DNA from: Zoogloeaceae bacterium
GTDB lineage: Bacteria > Pseudomonadota > Gammaproteobacteria > Burkholderiales > Rhodocyclaceae
Direction of reading: 5' to 3'
Length of the DNA stretch: 6,682 nucleotides
NCBI GenBank assembly: GCA_031290955.1
Contig: JAISLJ010000160.1
Location: 1-6,682 of the forward strand
Shown here: positions 6,264 to 6,682 of the stretch, one piece after another
How the letters are laid out: the number at the start of each line of letters is the position of its first letter
How positions within the stretch are numbered: position 1 is the first letter of the stretch
Position numbers and translations under genes: made by a program
Notes under the pieces: model-generated
Seen by the model: the letters and a program-made list of their open reading frames with translations, nothing else
What the model was told of the DNA's origin: nothing
Database searches by the model: none

Positions 6264-6682
6264 TCACACCACCATGATTTTCCCCAATTGCGCTTGGAGT
6301 TTTTCCAATGTGGCTTCCGCTGCCTGCAAGCGTTCCTTTTCCTGCGCGACGACATTGGCCGGGGCGCGTTCGGCGAAGTTTGGGTTTTCCAGTTTTGCCT
6401 TGGCCTGCGCAATCTGTTTTTGCTGCTTTTCGATTTCCTTCGTCAGCCGTTCCTTCTCCGCCGCTGCGTCGATTTCCACAATCAGCATCAGGCGGGTTTC
6501 GCCAACGATGGCGACCGGCGCCACCGCGTCGACGGGGATTTCCGCTACGGTGTCCAGCGCGGAAAGTTTGCCCAGCGCCTTCAGGATGGGCGCGAATTCG
6601 CGGATTTCCGCCAGCGCCTCCGGCCTTCCGGCCACAATCAACGGCGGGCGCTGCGATGGCGAAATGCTCATCTCGCCGCGCA
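6264..6682 (-). CDS. valS: Valyl-tRNA synthetase, C-terminal part (partial)
   Basis: Only the last 138 residues lie in the window; the gene continues past the right edge, so its start is not visible. ValS charges tRNA-Val with valine in the cytoplasm. The visible part begins with RGEMSISPSQRPPLIV, equivalent to the conserved RGEMNISP block at the end of the anticodon-binding domain. It runs through VGETRLMLIVEIDAAAEKERLTKE into the C-terminal coiled-coil arm (KEIEKQQKQIAQAKAKLEN, then NFAERAPANVVAQEKERL and a final helix), which contacts tRNA in this enzyme family. The stop TGA is at 6266-6264, facing the end of msbA across 112 bp. The ATG at 6671 inside the window is an internal Met, not the start. 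Confidence 0.95.
   Translation of the reverse strand, partial: RGEMSISPSQRPPLIVAGRPEALAEIREFAPILKALGKLSALDTVAEIPVDAVAPVAIVGETRLMLIVEIDAAAEKERLTKEIEKQQKQIAQAKAKLENPNFAERAPANVVAQEKERLQAAEATLEKLQAQLGKIMVV

Noticed and set aside
4673..6412. 579-codon minus-strand open frame opposite msbA
   Set aside because: It mirrors msbA and part of valS in another frame, with low-complexity His/Gln/Gly/Arg-rich translation typical of a shadow frame.

Overview
The window looks like chromosomal DNA from a Gram-negative, GC-rich proteobacterium, most likely a betaproteobacterium near Rhodocyclales or Nitrosomonadales. This rests on the style of the recognisable proteins (MnmA, NudJ-type Nudix hydrolase, secreted parvulin, Kdo/WaaP-type kinase, MsbA, ValS) and on the base composition. 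It is family-level recognition by eye, not a database match.

Layout from left to right: positions 1-61 are an unbroken run of C, almost certainly a sequencing or assembly artefact at a contig end. Positions 62-487 hold no convincing gene. They do contain a distinctive AT-rich tandem repeat (two 28-bp copies, period 33) made of near-palindromic GACRTA/TATGTC half-sites, which could be a transposase-binding end or an operator cluster. From 488 to 4322 all genes lie on the minus strand. In transcription order they are a Kdo/WaaP-like kinase-fold protein (4322 to 3690), a secreted PpiC-type parvulin (3554 to 2790), a NudJ-like Nudix hydrolase (2679 to 2224), an exported protein of unknown function with a cryptic Cys-His-Asp pattern (2219 to 1638), and the tRNA 2-thiouridylase MnmA (1609 to 488). 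The last three form a tight cluster with gaps of 4 and 28 nt. A GC-rich hairpin followed by a T-run separates them from ppiC. Divergently from the kinase gene, across only 29 bp, runs the lipid A flippase gene msbA (4352 to 6151). The 3' end of valS enters from the right edge on the minus strand and converges on msbA.

Functionally, the right half has an envelope theme: MsbA flips lipid A-core, the divergent kinase belongs to a superfamily that includes LPS-core kinases, and the parvulin is a periplasmic folding helper. The left half is tRNA modification and metabolite or nucleotide house-cleaning, with valS as an unrelated housekeeping neighbour. No complete mobile element, CRISPR array, defence system or RNA gene is visible. 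The items most worth following up are the AT-rich repeat, the exported protein lodged between nudJ and mnmA, and the Ser at the catalytic-Asp position of the kinase-fold protein.
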